This document shows, piece by piece, positions 36,297-45,458 of a stretch of DNA of 64,000 nucleotides. Location of the stretch: assembly GCF_039544005.1 (NCBI RefSeq), contig NZ_BAABKV010000001.1, positions 6,324,001 through 6,388,000 of the forward strand. Direction: 5' to 3'. The stretch comes from Kitasatospora paranensis (GTDB lineage Bacteria > Actinomycetota > Actinomycetes > Streptomycetales > Streptomycetaceae). The position numbers and the translations under genes are program-made. A model generated the notes under the pieces. It did not search any database and had not been told where the DNA came from. It saw only the letters and a list, made by a program, of their open reading frames with translations. The first letter of the stretch is position 1; every line of letters starts with the position of its first letter.

Positions 36297-36824
36297 TCAG
36301 TCCTGGGCGAAGAGGGCGGACAGCCGGGGCAGCCGGCGGGCGGTCTCGCCCTCGTCGTCGAAGTCCCACGCGAAGCGGATGTCCGGGTAGGAGAGGGTGA
36401 AGCAGTCGTCCGGCAGGTCCTCGCCCGTGGCGGCGCGGTGTGCCGTCCACGCGACGGCGAGGGTGTCCTCGCCGTCCAGATCCTCGCCCGCCTCGGCGGC
36501 GGCGCGGACGGCCGCCAGCCCGGCCAGCGAGTCCGGTTCGGCGACTGCTTGCTCGAAGACCTCCCGGCCCCGGGTGACCAGCCAGCCGCGGAAGTAGTCG
36601 AAGCCGTCGTCCGAGCACCCACCGTTGATCAGGTAGGCGGCGCCCCACAGCTCGCCCCGGTAGGAGTCGGCCAGCAGGCCTTGGAGCACCCGCTCGGCGT
36701 CGAGGATGTCCGCCCGCGGCCGGGCCGCGAGCAGGTCGGCGGCGTGGGCGGCGACCGCCTCGGCGTCCTCGCCGCCCTGCCGGCGGGCTTCGGCGATCAC
36801 GTCCCAGAACTGCTGCTCGTCCAT
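36297..36824 (-). CDS. DUF4240 domain protein
   Basis: A 175-residue cytosolic protein that begins MDEQQFWDVIAEARRQGGED and contains AYLINGGCSDDGFDYFRGWL, the DUF4240 signature, also seen in proteins linked to SMI1/KNR4-type and toxin-immunity settings. Function unknown. ATG 36824 chosen because the family normally starts MDEQQFW; upstream codons are open but look unlike protein. Confidence 0.78.
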   Translation of the reverse strand: MDEQQFWDVIAEARRQGGEDAEAVAAHAADLLAARPRADILDAERVLQGLLADSYRGELWGAAYLINGGCSDDGFDYFRGWLVTRGREVFEQAVAEPDSLAGLAAVRAAAEAGEDLDGEDTLAVAWTAHRAATGEDLPDDCFTLSYPDIRFAWDFDDEGETARRLPRLSALFAQD

Positions 36825-36867
36825 GCCCGGCAGCCTGCCGCACCGCACCGACAGTCCGCCCGGCACC

Positions 36868-37302
36868 TCAGCGGGAGTCCAAGGCGGCGCGGACCCGCGC
36901 GGCGGCGGCCGCCGCCTCCGCGTCGTCGGCGTAGCGGCCGCGGGGCCAGAAGAAGCCGCGCAGTCCGTCCTTGGGATTGCGCGGCACGACGTGCACGTGC
37001 AGGTGCGGCACCGACTGGCTGATCCGGTTGTTGACGGCGACGAAACTGCCGGCCGCGGCCATGCCCGCCTCGACGGCCGCAGTCAGCCGCCGGACGCGCT
37101 CGAAGTACGGACCGGTCTCCTCCGCCGTCAGGTCGGTCAGGGTGGCGACGTGCCGCCGGGGCACCACCAGCAGGTGGCCGGGGAAGAGCGGGCGGTGGTC
37201 GAGGAAGGCGCAGACGGCCTCGTCGTCGAGGACCCGGTGGACCGCCAGTTCCCCGGCGACGGCCTGGCAGAAGAGACAGCTCACCCTGCGATTGAAGGCC
37301 AT
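36868..37302 (-). CDS. HIT family hydrolase
   Basis: A 144-residue HIT protein. An N-terminal CLFCQ zinc-type pair and the catalytic triad motif HLHVHVVPR near residue 100. The Hint/Fhit-type fold hydrolyses nucleoside phosphoramidates or dinucleoside polyphosphates. ATG 37302 is used; GTG 37284 (VSCLFCQ) is an alternative. Confidence 0.9.
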   Translation of the reverse strand: MAFNRRVSCLFCQAVAGELAVHRVLDDEAVCAFLDHRPLFPGHLLVVPRRHVATLTDLTAEETGPYFERVRRLTAAVEAGMAAAGSFVAVNNRISQSVPHLHVHVVPRNPKDGLRGFFWPRGRYADDAEAAAAAARVRAALDSR

Positions 37303-37523
37303 CGCCGGGCGGCCGCCCGGGTACGGCCGACCGGCGGCGTGTCGGGGCCGCCGCCCGGCCCGAGCCTGTGACGCCCGGTCACAGGATGATCGCCTGTCTG
37401 GTTGCCGTCCGGCGGCCCCCGCACGATGGCCGGGCCGGACGGCCCGTGACCCGACCCCGCCCGGAGCCGCCGCCCGTCGCCGTCCCGGCGGGCGGCTCCG
37501 GACCCGTACCGAAGGGTGATCCC

Positions 37524-38759
37524 GTGAGCACCATCTCCGATCCGCCGACGACCGCCGAGCAGACCCCGGCCGGGGCAGCCGGGCTCGAACGGTGGCGCTA
37601 CGCCGGCGTGTTCGTGCTGCTGTTCCTGTTCGGCACCGAGACCTTCCTGGTGTCGCCGCTGCTGCCCACCATCGCCGGCTCGATCCACGTCACCGAGACG
37701 GCCGCGGCCTCCAGCGTCACCGCGTACGTGCTGGTGTACGCGGTCGCCGCACCGTTCCTCGGGCTGCTGAGCGACCGGTTCGGACGGCGCCGCACCCTGG
37801 TGGCCGGCACCCTGCTGTTCGTGGTCTCCAACGCGGCGGCCGCCCTCTCCACGGACCTGACCCTGCTGGTGCTCTCCCGGGCGGTGGCGGGGCTGGCGGC
37901 CGCGGCGGCCGGCCCGGCGATCTGGGCCCACATCGCGGAGACCGCGCCGGACGCGGTGCGCGGCCGGGCGCTGGGCCTCGGCATGGCGCTGTTCTCCTGC
38001 GGCCAGGTGATCGGCGTCCCGCTGGGCGGGCTGCTGGCCGGCGCCGCGGGCTGGCGGGCGGCGTTCTGGGCGCTGACGGTCGGCACCGCCGCCGCCGTCC
38101 CGCTGCTGCTGCGCCAGGTCCGGGGCGGTGCGGTCGTCACGGCCCCGGCCGCCGGTGCGCTGCGCGCGGTTCTGGCCGGCTGGGCCGACCCGGCGCTGCG
38201 CCGGGCGCTGCTGGTGAACACCGTCTTCCACGGCGCCAACCTGGGCGCGTACACCTTCCTCGGCGCCGTGCTGGTCGAGCGCTTCGGCCTGTCGGTGCAG
38301 GCGCTCGGCCTGGTCGGCCTGCTGGTCGGCGCGGGCAGCGTCGCCGGTTCGCTGCTCGGCGGGCGGCTCGGCGACCGGGCCCGCGCGGCCGGCCGCACCG
38401 ACCTGCCGCTGCTGCCCGTGTGGGGCGTGCTGCTGGCCGCCGGGGTGGCGCTGGCCGCCGAGGGGCCGGGCCTGGCCGTGGCCCTGGCCGGCGTCGTGGT
38501 GTGGTTCGTGGCCAGCGGCGGCTTCGTGACGGACCAGCAGACCCTGGCCGGCACGGTCGCCCCCGAGCTGCGGGCCACCTCCAGCGCCTGGCTGACCTCC
38601 ACCATGTACGCGGGCACCGGCCTGGGCGCCTGGGCGGTCGGTGCGTTCGACGACGTGGCGACCGGGGCGCTGCTGATCGGCGCCGGTGCGGCGGTGCTGG
38701 CCGCGCTCGGCGCCCTGGTGGTGGGCCGGGGCCTGCGCCGGGCGCCCGCCGCGGGCTGA
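37524..38759 (+). CDS. MFS drug-efflux-type transporter
   Basis: A 411-residue major facilitator with 12 TM helices. It has LLSDRFGRRRTLVAGTLLF (motif A) between TM2 and TM3 and LGMALFSCGQVIGVPLGGLL (motif C, antiporter type) in TM5. The layout fits DHA1 proton-drug antiporters. GTG 37524 follows GAAGGG. It converges on an XRE-type regulator eleven bases downstream. Confidence 0.88.
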   Translation: MSTISDPPTTAEQTPAGAAGLERWRYAGVFVLLFLFGTETFLVSPLLPTIAGSIHVTETAAASSVTAYVLVYAVAAPFLGLLSDRFGRRRTLVAGTLLFVVSNAAAALSTDLTLLVLSRAVAGLAAAAAGPAIWAHIAETAPDAVRGRALGLGMALFSCGQVIGVPLGGLLAGAAGWRAAFWALTVGTAAAVPLLLRQVRGGAVVTAPAAGALRAVLAGWADPALRRALLVNTVFHGANLGAYTFLGAVLVERFGLSVQALGLVGLLVGAGSVAGSLLGGRLGDRARAAGRTDLPLLPVWGVLLAAGVALAAEGPGLAVALAGVVVWFVASGGFVTDQQTLAGTVAPELRATSSAWLTSTMYAGTGLGAWAVGAFDDVATGALLIGAGAAVLAALGALVVGRGLRRAPAAG

Positions 38760-38769
38760 TCCGCGGCGG

Positions 38770-39645
38770 TCAGCCGGCCGCCCGCCGCCCGCCCGCTGCC
38801 GGGTCGACCGCCCGCAGCGGGTGGGCGGTCAGGTCGGCCATCCGCTCGCGCCCGGCCGCGTCGGCCGGGGTGAACAGCAGCACCAGCGCCGACGGGTCGT
38901 CGACCGGGTGGAACGAGGACAGCGTCAGCCGGACGGGCCCGACGCCGGCCGGCTCGACGGTGACCGTGCGGGCGGTCAGCTCCGCCACCGAGTGGCATCC
39001 CCACCAGTGGCGGAGCTCCGGCGCGTCCGCGTCCAGGTGCCGGTAGACCTCGCCGGTGCGCGGATCGGCGAGGGCGGGCCCGGCCTGCGCACGGAAGTGC
39101 TGGAAGACGTTCATCGCCAGCGGCTCCCAGTCGTGCAGGACGGCGCGCAGCCGCCGGTCGGCCGCCATCAGCCACATCAGGTTGCGGCGGTCGGCGGGCA
39201 CGGTCTCGGGCGCTCCCCACAGGGCTGCCCAGGCGGCGTTCCAGCCGAGCAGGTCGAAGTGCCGGTCGACGAGGACGGCCGGGCTGGCCGGCCAGGAGTC
39301 CAGCACGGGCTGGACGGCGGCGGCGAGCCGGCCGGCCCCCGCGCCGTCCGGGGTGGCCGGTTCGTGGTAGCCGGCCAGGCGCATGGCGTGCCGCAGCCCG
39401 GCCGCGTCCAGCCGCAGCGCGCGGGCGACCGCCTCCAGCACCTGCCGGGAGGCGGTGACCCGGCCCTGTTCCAGCCAGGTGTACCAGGCGAGTCCGACCC
39501 CGGAGAGCGAGGCGACCTCCTCCCGCCGCAGGCCGGGGGTGCGGCGGCGGGCGGTGGCGGTCAGGCCGACGTCGGCGGGCTTGAGGAGCTCGCGGTGAGC
39601 GCGCAGGAAGGCGCCGAGTTCCTGTCCGGTGGCGGGAGTTGACAC
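38770..39645 (-). CDS. XRE/MmyB-like transcriptional regulator
   Basis: A 291-residue protein. The N-terminal HTH (RRTPGLRREEVASLSGVGLAWY with LEQGR) is the common XRE type, followed by a MmyB-like PAS-type ligand domain (NLLW-like stretch NLMWLMA, DHADAPELRHWW-type end). Regulators of this group often control adjacent efflux or oxidoreductase genes and bind fatty acids. GTG 39645 follows GGAGCAG. It probably controls the neighbouring MFS transporter. Confidence 0.85.
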   Translation of the reverse strand: MSTPATGQELGAFLRAHRELLKPADVGLTATARRRTPGLRREEVASLSGVGLAWYTWLEQGRVTASRQVLEAVARALRLDAAGLRHAMRLAGYHEPATPDGAGAGRLAAAVQPVLDSWPASPAVLVDRHFDLLGWNAAWAALWGAPETVPADRRNLMWLMAADRRLRAVLHDWEPLAMNVFQHFRAQAGPALADPRTGEVYRHLDADAPELRHWWGCHSVAELTARTVTVEPAGVGPVRLTLSSFHPVDDPSALVLLFTPADAAGRERMADLTAHPLRAVDPAAGGRRAAG

Positions 39646-39711
39646 GGTTCTGCTCCTCGGCGGGCGGTGCGGGCGGCGGGGCCGACGGTGCGGTGCCTGT
39701 CCAGGGTAGGC

Positions 39712-39750
39712 GGTGTGCGCCGGCCCGCGGGGAGCGGGCCGGCGCACACC
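39712..39750 (-). terminator. 17-bp perfect hairpin ending the AsnB/HpaBC operon
   Basis: GGTGTGCGCCGGCCCGC (39712-39728) pairs perfectly with GCGGGCCGGCGCACACC (39734-39750) around a five-base loop. It lies eight bases past the methyltransferase stop and defines the end of the minus-strand operon. Confidence 0.88.
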
Positions 39751-39757
39751 ACCGGAA

Positions 39758-40603
39758 TCAACGGTGTGTCAGTTCCCAGAGCCGGACGGGCATGTGGCTG
39801 ACGTGACCGCTCTCCTGCTGCCGTCGCCAGGCGCTCTCGCCGACGGCCCGGAAGAACGCCGGCCGCTGCGCGGGCTCGACCAGCCGGCTGTAGTAGTCGC
39901 CGAAGGTCGCGGCGTGGAAGTGCTCGTACTGCTCGGGGCCCTCCACCGTGACCACCGCGTCCCGCTCCAGATGCCCGCGGACGGCGAGGTGCGGCCGGAG
40001 CGCCTCGGTGAGGCCGTCCACCGGGCGGGTCCGGGTCGCTATCGGCAGCACGCCGCCGCGTTCGAACACCGCCGGCACCTCCGCCCGGTCGGCGCCGAGG
40101 GCGACCAGGGCGTCGCGCACCAGGTCGTCCTCGCCGCCGAACCCGTGGGCGTCGCGCGCCGGATGGTAGGTGGTGAGCAGGAACTGCCCATCGGGCAGCA
40201 GGTGTTCGGCTGCCCAGGCGAACACCCGGTGTTCGTCGGGGTACAGCCAGTGCAGCACCGAGGTCTGGGTGATCACCTCGGCCCGGTACGGCAGCGGCTC
40301 GGGCGCCGTCAGGTCGGCCGGGTGCAGGGCCACCCGGTCACCGTGCGACCGGAGGCGCTCGGCGGCCTCCGCGATGCGGTGCTCGGAGCGCTCCAGGCCG
40401 ACCGCGAGCCGCAGCGACGGCAGCCGCTCCAGCGCCTCCTGGAGCAGCTGACCGATGCCGCTGCCCAGGTCGATCAGGGTGCGGGGCTCGCCGGTGACCC
40501 GGTCGAGCACCCAGTCGCGGTCCTGCACCTGGCGCAGCCTGCTGGCGTCGGCGTAGCCCGCGAGCGTGCGGGACTGGATCTCGACGGCGGACGCGGTGGT
40601 CAC
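39758..40603 (-). CDS. SAM-dependent methyltransferase
   Basis: A 281-residue class I methyltransferase. The SAM motif TLIDLGSGIGQLLQEAL is near residue 43, with acidic LERSEHRI after it and VLHWLYPDEHRVFAW in the post-motif region. Last gene of the five-gene operon; its GTG overlaps the repaired hpaB stop as GTGA. It probably N- or O-methylates the product of the amidotransferase and hydroxylase steps; acceptor unknown. Confidence 0.85.
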   Translation of the reverse strand: MTTASAVEIQSRTLAGYADASRLRQVQDRDWVLDRVTGEPRTLIDLGSGIGQLLQEALERLPSLRLAVGLERSEHRIAEAAERLRSHGDRVALHPADLTAPEPLPYRAEVITQTSVLHWLYPDEHRVFAWAAEHLLPDGQFLLTTYHPARDAHGFGGEDDLVRDALVALGADRAEVPAVFERGGVLPIATRTRPVDGLTEALRPHLAVRGHLERDAVVTVEGPEQYEHFHAATFGDYYSRLVEPAQRPAFFRAVGESAWRRQQESGHVSHMPVRLWELTHR

Positions 40604-42083
40604 GACTGGCCCTCCTGGGGGTGACGGACGGGGGAGCGACGAGCTTCAGCAGCCGCTCACGGGCGGCGCTCTGGTCGTAGCGCCTGAAGATGTTGATCCG
40701 GTTGCGGGCGAGGTCGCCGCGGTGCACGTACTCGTACAGGTCCTGGCGCTGGCCGAAGCCGTCCCCGGTGAGCTCCCAGGCGAGCCGGAACAGCCGGGAC
40801 TTGCGTTCGGCGTCGATGCCCTTGCCGCGCATGTAGCGGTCCAGGTGCGGGCGCAGCCGGGGGTGGGCGAGGTCGCCCGCGGTCGGCTGGATCAGCAGGC
40901 CGGAGGCGCCGATCCGCCGGACGATCTCCACCGCGCTCCCGGCGACCTCGGCCGACCAGACCCGGGAGGCGGCGGTGTCGCCGGGCGCGAACAGGCCGCC
41001 GTCGGTGACCGCGCCGCGGGCCTCGGCGGCGTCCAGGAAGTACTCGGTCAGCTCGGCGTACCCGGCGAGCCGGCCGAGGTCCTCCTGGATGTTGCGGAAG
41101 CCGTCCACACCGATCGACTCGGCGACCAGGGTGGCGGTGGCCAGCAGGGTGCGCAGCCGCTCGCGGTAGCGGATGTGGCCGACGTACGCGCTCCAGGCGT
41201 TGATCCGGCCGAGCCCCTCGCGGGCCAGCTGCCCGTCGCGGAGCAGGAAGACGCGGTCCCAGGGCACCAGGACGTCGTCGAAGAACAGCATCGCGTCCTG
41301 CTCGTCGTAGCGGGCGCCGAGCGGGTGGGCGTGGCCCCAGGACTCGCCGCCGAGCGGCTCGCGGGCCAGCGTCACCAGGCCGGGCGTGTTGAGCGGCAGC
41401 GCGAACCAGACCACGAACTGCTCGCCGCGGCGCTCCGCGAACGAGGCCGACAGGTACACCAGCACCTCGTGCGCGAGCGGGGCCAGCGTGGTGAGCTGCT
41501 TCGCGCCGCGCACCACGATGCCGCGCTCGTTCTCCTCCAGCACCCGCAGCGCCAGGTCGGGGTCGTCCACCGGGTCGGTGGAACGGTCGATCTGCGGGTC
41601 GCCCAGCGCGTGCGAGAGCACCAGGTCGTTCTCGGCGCAGTACCGGTACCAGGCCTCGGCGTTGGCGCCGAACCGCGGATCGGCGGTGGCCAGCCGGTGC
41701 CGGAAGTCGTACACGCCGACCGCGATGGAGGCCATGAAGGCCGGCGAGCGGCCCTGCTGGCCGAGCGCCTCGGCGTGCCAGAACTCGGCGCTGCGCCGCT
41801 GGACGCGCAGGTCCTCCAGGGTGCGCGGCGGCTGGTAGGCGCGGGCCAGCCGCAGCCCGGTGTCCGGGTCCTTCCAGGTGAGCAGCTCGCGGTGGTCGGG
41901 GTCGTGCTGGAGGTCGACCAGGCGTGCGAGTTCGTCGGCGGCGGGACGGAACGCGGGATGCTCTGCGGGGTTGCCGATCCGGGTGCCGTCGAGGTAGAGC
42001 TCGCGCCCGTCGTCGAGTTCGGCCCGGTACCGGTCGCCGGTGAGCAGGCCCCGGGCGGCGGCGGGCGTGTCCAGCAGGGTCAT
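40600..42083 (-). CDS. HpaB-type flavin-dependent monooxygenase (3' frame break)
   Basis: About 494 residues, the oxygenase of a two-component FADH2-dependent system (4-hydroxyphenylacetate 3-monooxygenase / tyrosine-hydroxylase-like). Landmarks: DPQIDRSTDP, GIVVRGAKQLTTLAPLAHE in the flavin-binding region, and FFDDVLVPWDRVFLL. The 3' end lacks one base at plus-strand G run 40630-40634. Repair gives VRHPQEGQS and a TGA at 40600-40602 overlapping the methyltransferase GTG. In this operon the substrate is more likely a biosynthetic phenol or amine than free 4-HPA. Confidence 0.88.
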
Positions 42084-42616
42084 GCGCCGACTCCTGTCGC
42101 GGTGAGAGGGGTGGGGGCCAGTGTGCGGAACTGGCCGTCGTGGTGGAGCAGGGGACGGCCGCCGGTGGCGTCGGCGGCGGCCACCCGGCCGATCAGCAGG
42201 GTGTGGTCGCCGCCCGGCTGCGCCGCGTGGAGGTGGCAGTCGAACCAGGCGAGCGCGGCCTCCAGCACCGGCGCGCCGGTGGTCTCCGTCCGCATCGGCA
42301 CCGCGGTGAAGGAGCCGAGGGCGCGGCCGGCGCCCGGTGTGGCGAACCGCCGGGCGACGCCCGCCTGCCGGTCGCTCAGCACCGAGACCGCGAACCGGCC
42401 GCCGGAGCGGACGGCTGCCACGATCGGGCTGTGCCGGGTGACGGCGACGCTCACCAGCAGGGGGTCGAGCGACAGCGTGCAGAACGAGGAGACGGTCTTG
42501 GCGAACACCTCCCCGTCGAAGTCGGCGGTGACGACCGCGACACCGGTCGCCCAGTGCCGGGCGGCGCCGCGGAAGGCCTCGGCCCCGGGGGTGCCCGTCC
42601 GGGCGGGGGCGCTCAC
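42080..42616 (-). CDS. HpaC-type flavin reductase
   Basis: A 178-residue flavin reductase that supplies reduced flavin to the HpaB oxygenase. TGVAVVTADFDGEVFAKTVSSFCTLSLDPLLVSVAV is the split-barrel FMN/FAD site, described here in pieces: TGVAVVTADF, then SSFCTLSLDPLLVSVAV. The GTG start overlaps the asnB stop and the stop overlaps hpaB as ATGA, fixing a fully coupled oxygenase pair. Confidence 0.9.
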   Translation of the reverse strand: MSAPARTGTPGAEAFRGAARHWATGVAVVTADFDGEVFAKTVSSFCTLSLDPLLVSVAVTRHSPIVAAVRSGGRFAVSVLSDRQAGVARRFATPGAGRALGSFTAVPMRTETTGAPVLEAALAWFDCHLHAAQPGGDHTLLIGRVAAADATGGRPLLHHDGQFRTLAPTPLTATGVGA

Positions 42617-44441
42617 CGCAGCCCCACCCGGTAGGCGCGCAGCCACTCGTCGACCTGGACGAGGTGGTCCAGGCCGCCGACCGGGTTGGGGGCGGTGCGC
42701 GGGCTCGGCAGCGGCCGGCCCTCGGTGAGGTGCCGGCGCACCCCTGCCCGGTCCACCAGGTCGAAGACGGGGGCGTTCGGGTCGGCGAGCAGGTCGTGCG
42801 CCCGGGCGGTGAGCACCTCGGTGTAGCGCACGGCGGGGGTCGACGGGTAGCCGCTCTTCGGCCGGTCGGTGACCTGCGGTGGCAGCAGGTCCCGGACGGC
42901 GTCCCGCAGCAGGCCCTTGGAGCGCCCGCCGGGCGCCTTGAGCGCCCACGGCACGTTCCACAGGTACTCCACCAGCCGGTGGTCGCAGAACGGCACCCGG
43001 ACTTCCAGTCCGACCGACATGGAGACCCGGTCGACCCGGTCCAGCAGCGGCGGCAGCCACCGGGTCAGCGCCAGGTGGAACACCTCGCGGACCCTGGCGT
43101 CCTCGGCCGGTTCCCCGGCCAGCCGCGGGACTTCGGCGGTCGAGCGGCGGTACGCCTCGGCCGTGTACTCGTCCGGGCGGACGTCGGCGCGCACCTCCGG
43201 GCGGAGCAGCGCGGCCGGGGTCGTCCGCCCGTGCAGCCACGGGAAGGTGCCGGAGGCGAGCGCGGGCCCGTCGTGGAAGTACGGGTAGCCGCCGAAGATC
43301 TCGTCCGCGGCCTCGCCGGAGAGCGCGACCGTGGAGCGCCGCCGCACCTCGCGGAAGAGCAGGTGCAGCGAGGCGTCCATCTCGCCCCAGCCGGGGCGGT
43401 CGCGGGCCCGCAGCACCGCGTCCCGGGCGTCCAGCAGGTCGTCGTCGGGGACGAGGACGGAGGTGTGCAGGGTGCCGATGTGGTCGGCGGCGGCCGCCAC
43501 GTACGGGGCGTCCCGGGTCGTCCGCCAGGCGTCCGGGGTGCGGTCGGCGCTGCCGGGAAAGTCCACCGAGAAGCTGGTGATCTTGCCCTGGCCGGCCCGC
43601 TCGCGGGCGGCCGCGGCGAGCGCGGTGATCGCCGAGGAGTCGACGCCGCCGGAGAGCAGGGTGCACAGCGGCACGTCGCTGAGGAGCTGGCGCTCCACCG
43701 CGTCGGCGAGCAGCGCCCGGACGGTGTCCCGGGTGGTCGCCGCGTCGTCGGTGTGCGGTCTCGACTCCAGCTGCCAGTACCGGACTTCGCGGGTGGCGGT
43801 GCGGGAGACCGTGACCAGGTGGCCGGGCCGCACCTCGCGCAGCCCGCGGAACAGCCCGTGCCCGGCGGTCGGCGCCGCCGGCAGCGCGAACAGCTCGGCC
43901 ACCCCCTCGGCGTCCAACTCGGCGGGGAACAGCGGGTTGGCGAGCAGGGACTTGGGCTCGGAGCCGAACAGCACCCCGGTGCGGTGCGCGTGCCAGTACA
44001 GCGGTTTGATGCCCAGGTGGTCGCGGACGAGCAGCAGCTCCTCGCGCCGGGTGTCCCACAGGGCGTACGCGAAGATGCCGTTGAAGCGCCGGGGTGCGTC
44101 CGCCCCCACTGGAGGTGGGCGCGGAGCACTACCTCGGTGTCCGAGCGGGTGCGGAACGCGTGGCCCAGGGCCTCCAGCTCGCGCCGCAGGTCGGGCGCGT
44201 TGTACAGCTCGCCGTTGTAGCCGAGGACGGCCGCCGGGTGCTCGGCGTCGGCCAGCGGCTGGGCGCCGCCGTCCAGGTCGATCACCGACAGGCGGCGGTG
44301 GCCGATCGCCGCGTGCCGGGACAGCCAGACACCGTCGGCGTCCGGGCCGCGGCAGGCCAGCGTGGCCGTCATCTCGGCGACCACCCGCGCGCGTTCGCGC
44401 AGGTCGACCTCCCAGTCGAGCCAGCCGGTGACTCCGCACAT
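42613..44441 (-). CDS. asnB: Asparagine-synthetase-like amidotransferase (frame break)
   Basis: About 609 residues. The N-terminal glutaminase domain has catalytic Cys2 (MCGVTGWLDWE), then RGPDADG and NGELYN. The synthetase domain has the ATP site LLSGGVDSSAITALAAAA, SFSVDFPGSADRT, and LSGEAADEIFGGYPYF. The frame breaks at plus-strand C run 44103-44107; one base joins HLQWG to ADAPRRFNGIFAY. All catalytic parts are present, so it should transfer Gln-derived ammonia to an activated carboxylate. Its place in an operon with HpaBC and a methyltransferase suggests a secondary-metabolite amide, not housekeeping asparagine. Confidence 0.88.
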
Positions 44442-44442
44442 C

Positions 44443-45201
44443 TCAGGCCTCCCGGGATTCGTCGGTGCGGTCGGTGCGGTCGGTGCGGTCGGTGCGGTCG
44501 GCGCGGCCCGGGGCGCACGCCTCCCAGCGGCAGCCGTGCCCGGTCGGGCCGCTGTGCAGCCGGTGCGCCGGGCGGTAGCCCTTGGCGCGGATGTTGGCGG
44601 AGAGCGCCTCGGTGCAGTACGTGCACGGCGAGGCCAGCGTGATCCGGACGCCGCTGCGGCGGGCCTTCTCGCGGTAGTCCCAGATCGCGCAGTGCGTGAT
44701 GGTGAGCGCCGCCGCCTCCGCGGTGGGCGGCGCCTCGTCGTCGAACTCGTAGTCGGACCCGTACAGTTCGGCCTGCCGGGCGATGCGGTGGATCGGGTCG
44801 GCGGCGCCCCGGCCGTGGTCGGGCTCGACCTCCCGGTGCACCTCGGCGTTCGACCGGGCCCAGGCGGCCAGAACCTCCTCGCCGTAGCGGGCGACCAGGA
44901 ACCGCTCCATCAGCGCCTGGCCGCGGAAGAACACCCGCTGCCACTCGGAGGCCGGCGCGGTGGCCGCGTCCGGCAGGTCGGCGAAGATCTCCGACTGGAG
45001 GGCGAACCAGTCGGTCAGGTGCACCTCGTCGCCCCGCGACACCAGGTAGCGGGTCAGACCGGCCTCGGCCTCGTGCAGGCGGCGGCGCCACAGCGCGGAA
45101 CGCTCGGCGTCCGGCATCGCGCGGTACGGCGATCTCGGCTGCTCGGGCGCGGCGGGCCGGTCGCCGGTGCGTGCGATGGTTCCGTCGGACACATCGCCCA
45201 T
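44443..45201 (-). CDS. Cys-containing hydrolase-like protein, first gene of operon
   Basis: A 252-residue soluble protein. The C-terminal part has ITHCAIWDYREKARRSGV, SPCTYCTEALSANI and TGHGCRWEAC, an arrangement reminiscent of L-2-amino-thiazoline-4-carboxylate (ATC) hydrolase-like proteins. That match is by pattern only and weak. The C-terminus carries a repeated TDR tail from a 9-bp DNA repeat. It lies one base before asnB and leads the operon. It could open a thiazoline or amidine ring or act on a cysteine-derived intermediate. Confidence 0.5.
   Translation of the reverse strand: MGDVSDGTIARTGDRPAAPEQPRSPYRAMPDAERSALWRRRLHEAEAGLTRYLVSRGDEVHLTDWFALQSEIFADLPDAATAPASEWQRVFFRGQALMERFLVARYGEEVLAAWARSNAEVHREVEPDHGRGAADPIHRIARQAELYGSDYEFDDEAPPTAEAAALTITHCAIWDYREKARRSGVRITLASPCTYCTEALSANIRAKGYRPAHRLHSGPTGHGCRWEACAPGRADRTDRTDRTDRTDESREA
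44461..44505. repeat. 9-bp tandem repeat in the operon's first gene
   Basis: Four exact copies of GTCGGTGCG and a fifth with one change (GTCGGCGCG). On the minus strand it encodes a TDR-repeat near the C-terminus of the hydrolase-like protein. Copy number could vary between strains without breaking the frame. Confidence 0.8.
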
Positions 45202-45400
45202 CGGGGTCTCCCTTCGGCTGGAGTGTCGACCGCTGGCGCGGCGACCGCGGCGGCCCGGCCGCCCGTGGCCGGCCCGCACTGCCCACGCTACGAACCGCCG
45301 ACGGTCGGTCAGAAGCCCCGAACGGAGCCGCCGTGGGCGACCATCGGCGCCCCGGGATGCTCCGAAGGTCGCCCCCGCGGCCCCCGCCGGGCCCGGCACG

Positions 45401-45437
45401 CCGGGGGCGGGCCCCGATGGTCGGGACCCGCCCCCGG
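45401..45437 (-). terminator. Hairpin terminator after the LuxR-type gene
   Basis: CCGGGGGCGGGCCCCGA (45401-45417) pairs with TCGGGACCCGCCCCCGG (45421-45437) with one G-T pair. It separates the LuxR transcript from the downstream operon on the same strand. Confidence 0.75.
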
Positions 45438-45458
45438 ACGGTGCGGCGGCGGACGCGG

